NCBI GenBank assembly: GCA_017744755.1
Contig: JAGIAU010000131.1
Span: 1-6,116, forward strand
Direction of reading: 5' to 3'
Length of the DNA stretch: 6,116 nt
Source: Microbacteriaceae bacterium
Lineage (GTDB): Bacteria; Actinomycetota; Actinomycetes; Actinomycetales; Microbacteriaceae
How positions within the stretch are numbered: the first letter of the stretch is position 1; every line of letters starts with the position of its first letter. Below the pieces are notes generated by a model, which was not told the origin of the DNA, ran no database searches, and worked only from the letters and a program-made list of their open reading frames with translations. Both the position numbers and the translations under genes were made by a program. Of the stretch, positions 5,335 to 6,116 are shown one piece after another.

Positions 5335-6116
5335 ACAGCCCCCACTGCGAGGCGAGCTGCTCGAGCGTCCAGAAGTGCAGCAGCTCCTCGGCGGCGGTGT
5401 GCGCCGTCATCGCCGCCTCGTCGGTGCCCTCCGTGAACACCTCGACGGTCAGGGGCAGCGCGTCGTACATGTACGCCGTGTAGATGCCGCCCGTGTCGCC
5501 GCCGCTGCCGTCGAAGTAGATGCCGATGTCCCCGCCGCCGTCGACGGAGAACGTGCCCTCCGTCGCGTCGGGGAACGTCTTCTCCGCGTAGTCGCGCACC
5601 GCCTCCTGCGTGGCCGCGGGCGACTCGAACTCGCTCAGGAGGTAGATCGTGCCCGGCGCCTCCGGCAGCGTGCATGTCCACGTGACCGTCTCGGCGTCCT
5701 CGGTGCAGGTGGCCCCGTCGGACTCCTCGAGCGCGAACGCCGCGCGGAGCCCCGCCTCGCCGGTCGCCGTCGGGCATTCGCCCGCCTGGGCGCGGGTGTC
5801 GTCCCAGCAGGGCACCGTCGCGCCGGTCGTCACGGGCGGCGTGGGCGGGTCGGAGGTCTGGACCGGGCCGGGCGGCGTGTTCGCGCCGTTCATCGCGAGC
5901 GGGATGCCGATCGCGGCGCCGGCGACGACGAGCGCGGCGACGGGCGCGCCGACGAGGAGCCAGAGGCTGCGCTTCCCGGGCGGCCGGGGCTGCTGCGGCT
6001 GCGCGGGCGGCAGAACGCCCGGGGCTGCGACCGCGATCGGCGCGGACGACGCGGCTGCCGAGGCGGGGACCGCCGGCGGCGTGACGGCCTTCGGCGCCCG
6101 GTGCTCGCTCCAGGCC
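5333..6116 (-). CDS. Membrane-anchored protein with four-Cys outer domain (5' end missing)
   Basis: The frame is open from the right edge of the window to the TGA at 5335-5333, giving 260 visible residues, so the true start lies outside. From the edge: a Pro/Ala-rich segment (1-46, including QPQQPRPPGKR at 39-49), one hydrophobic helix (about 51-73, after the Lys48-Arg49 pair), a Pro/Thr-rich stalk (about 76-100), then a compact domain with Cys103, Cys114, Cys137 and Cys148, all in its first half. Positive charges before the helix suggest that the N-terminus is in the cytoplasm and the cysteines outside, where they could form two disulphides. An ATG at 5893 exists but falls just after the helix and would discard it, so it is not the start. 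The layout resembles the C-terminal end of actinobacterial receptor-like proteins such as some Ser/Thr kinases, or stand-alone Pro-rich membrane proteins; no kinase domain is in view. Function unknown. Confidence 0.85.
   Translation of the reverse strand, partial: AWSEHRAPKAVTPPAVPASAAASSAPIAVAAPGVLPPAQPQQPRPPGKRSLWLLVGAPVAALVVAGAAIGIPLAMNGANTPPGPVQTSDPPTPPVTTGATVPCWDDTRAQAGECPTATGEAGLRAAFALEESDGATCTEDAETVTWTCTLPEAPGTIYLLSEFESPAATQEAVRDYAEKTFPDATEGTFSVDGGGDIGIYFDGSGGDTGGIYTAYMYDALPLTVEVFTEGTDEAAMTAHTAAEELLHFWTLEQLASQWGL

Noticed and set aside
5178..5777. A 199-codon minus-strand frame rich in Arg, Gly and His
   Set aside because: It is a shifted shadow of the membrane protein gene and has no motifs of its own.
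1..6116. CRISPR arrays, tRNA or rRNA genes, insertion sequences
   Set aside because: No regularly spaced direct repeats of suitable length, no cloverleaf or rRNA-like sequence, and no transposase frame were seen on either strand.

Overview
The window looks like a chromosomal segment of a high-GC actinobacterium. The third codon positions are almost all G or C. AroA and RsgA are of the actinobacterial type, the sigma/anti-sigma pair is the SigR-RsrA (SigH-RshA) thiol-stress type, and there is a DUF222-HNH (13E12-type) protein. Two promoters also look leaderless. A member of Micrococcales, perhaps Microbacteriaceae, is my best guess, but the sequence alone does not prove the family.

Layout, left to right. 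(1) Positions 1-85, minus: the first 28 codons of an unidentified gene with a strong ribosome binding site. (2) 192-1241, minus: rsgA, a 30S-assembly GTPase. (3) 1311-2648, minus: aroA, EPSP synthase. (4) 2649-2721: a compact divergent promoter region with a TANNNT -10 box 7-8 bases before each start codon, so both mRNAs are probably leaderless. (5) 2722-3324 and 3321-3557, plus: a SigR-type ECF sigma factor and its zinc-binding, redox-sensing anti-sigma factor, overlapping by ATGA. (6) 3572-5113, minus: a DUF222-HNH endonuclease-like protein, convergent with rsrA across a 14-base gap. (7) 5114-5332: a non-coding stretch with a 20-base imperfect palindrome, a purine-rich 7/8-base repeat tract and a hairpin. 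(8) 5333-6116, minus: the C-terminal 260 residues of a membrane-anchored protein with a proline-rich cytoplasmic part, one membrane helix and a four-cysteine outer domain. Its 5' end lies outside the window.

How the genes work together: aroA and rsgA lie in the same direction and may be co-transcribed, although 69 bases with an inverted repeat separate them. sigR-rsrA form a translationally coupled stress switch: reduced zinc-bound RsrA holds SigR, and oxidation releases it. aroA-rsgA beside sigR-rsrA is, as I recall, a conserved actinobacterial neighbourhood. The HNH gene and the membrane protein gene to the right look more accessory.

I see no convincing new multi-gene system. The most interesting items are the back-to-back leaderless promoters, the inverted repeats at 1232-1286 and 5172-5191, and the repeat/hairpin region at 5235-5334.
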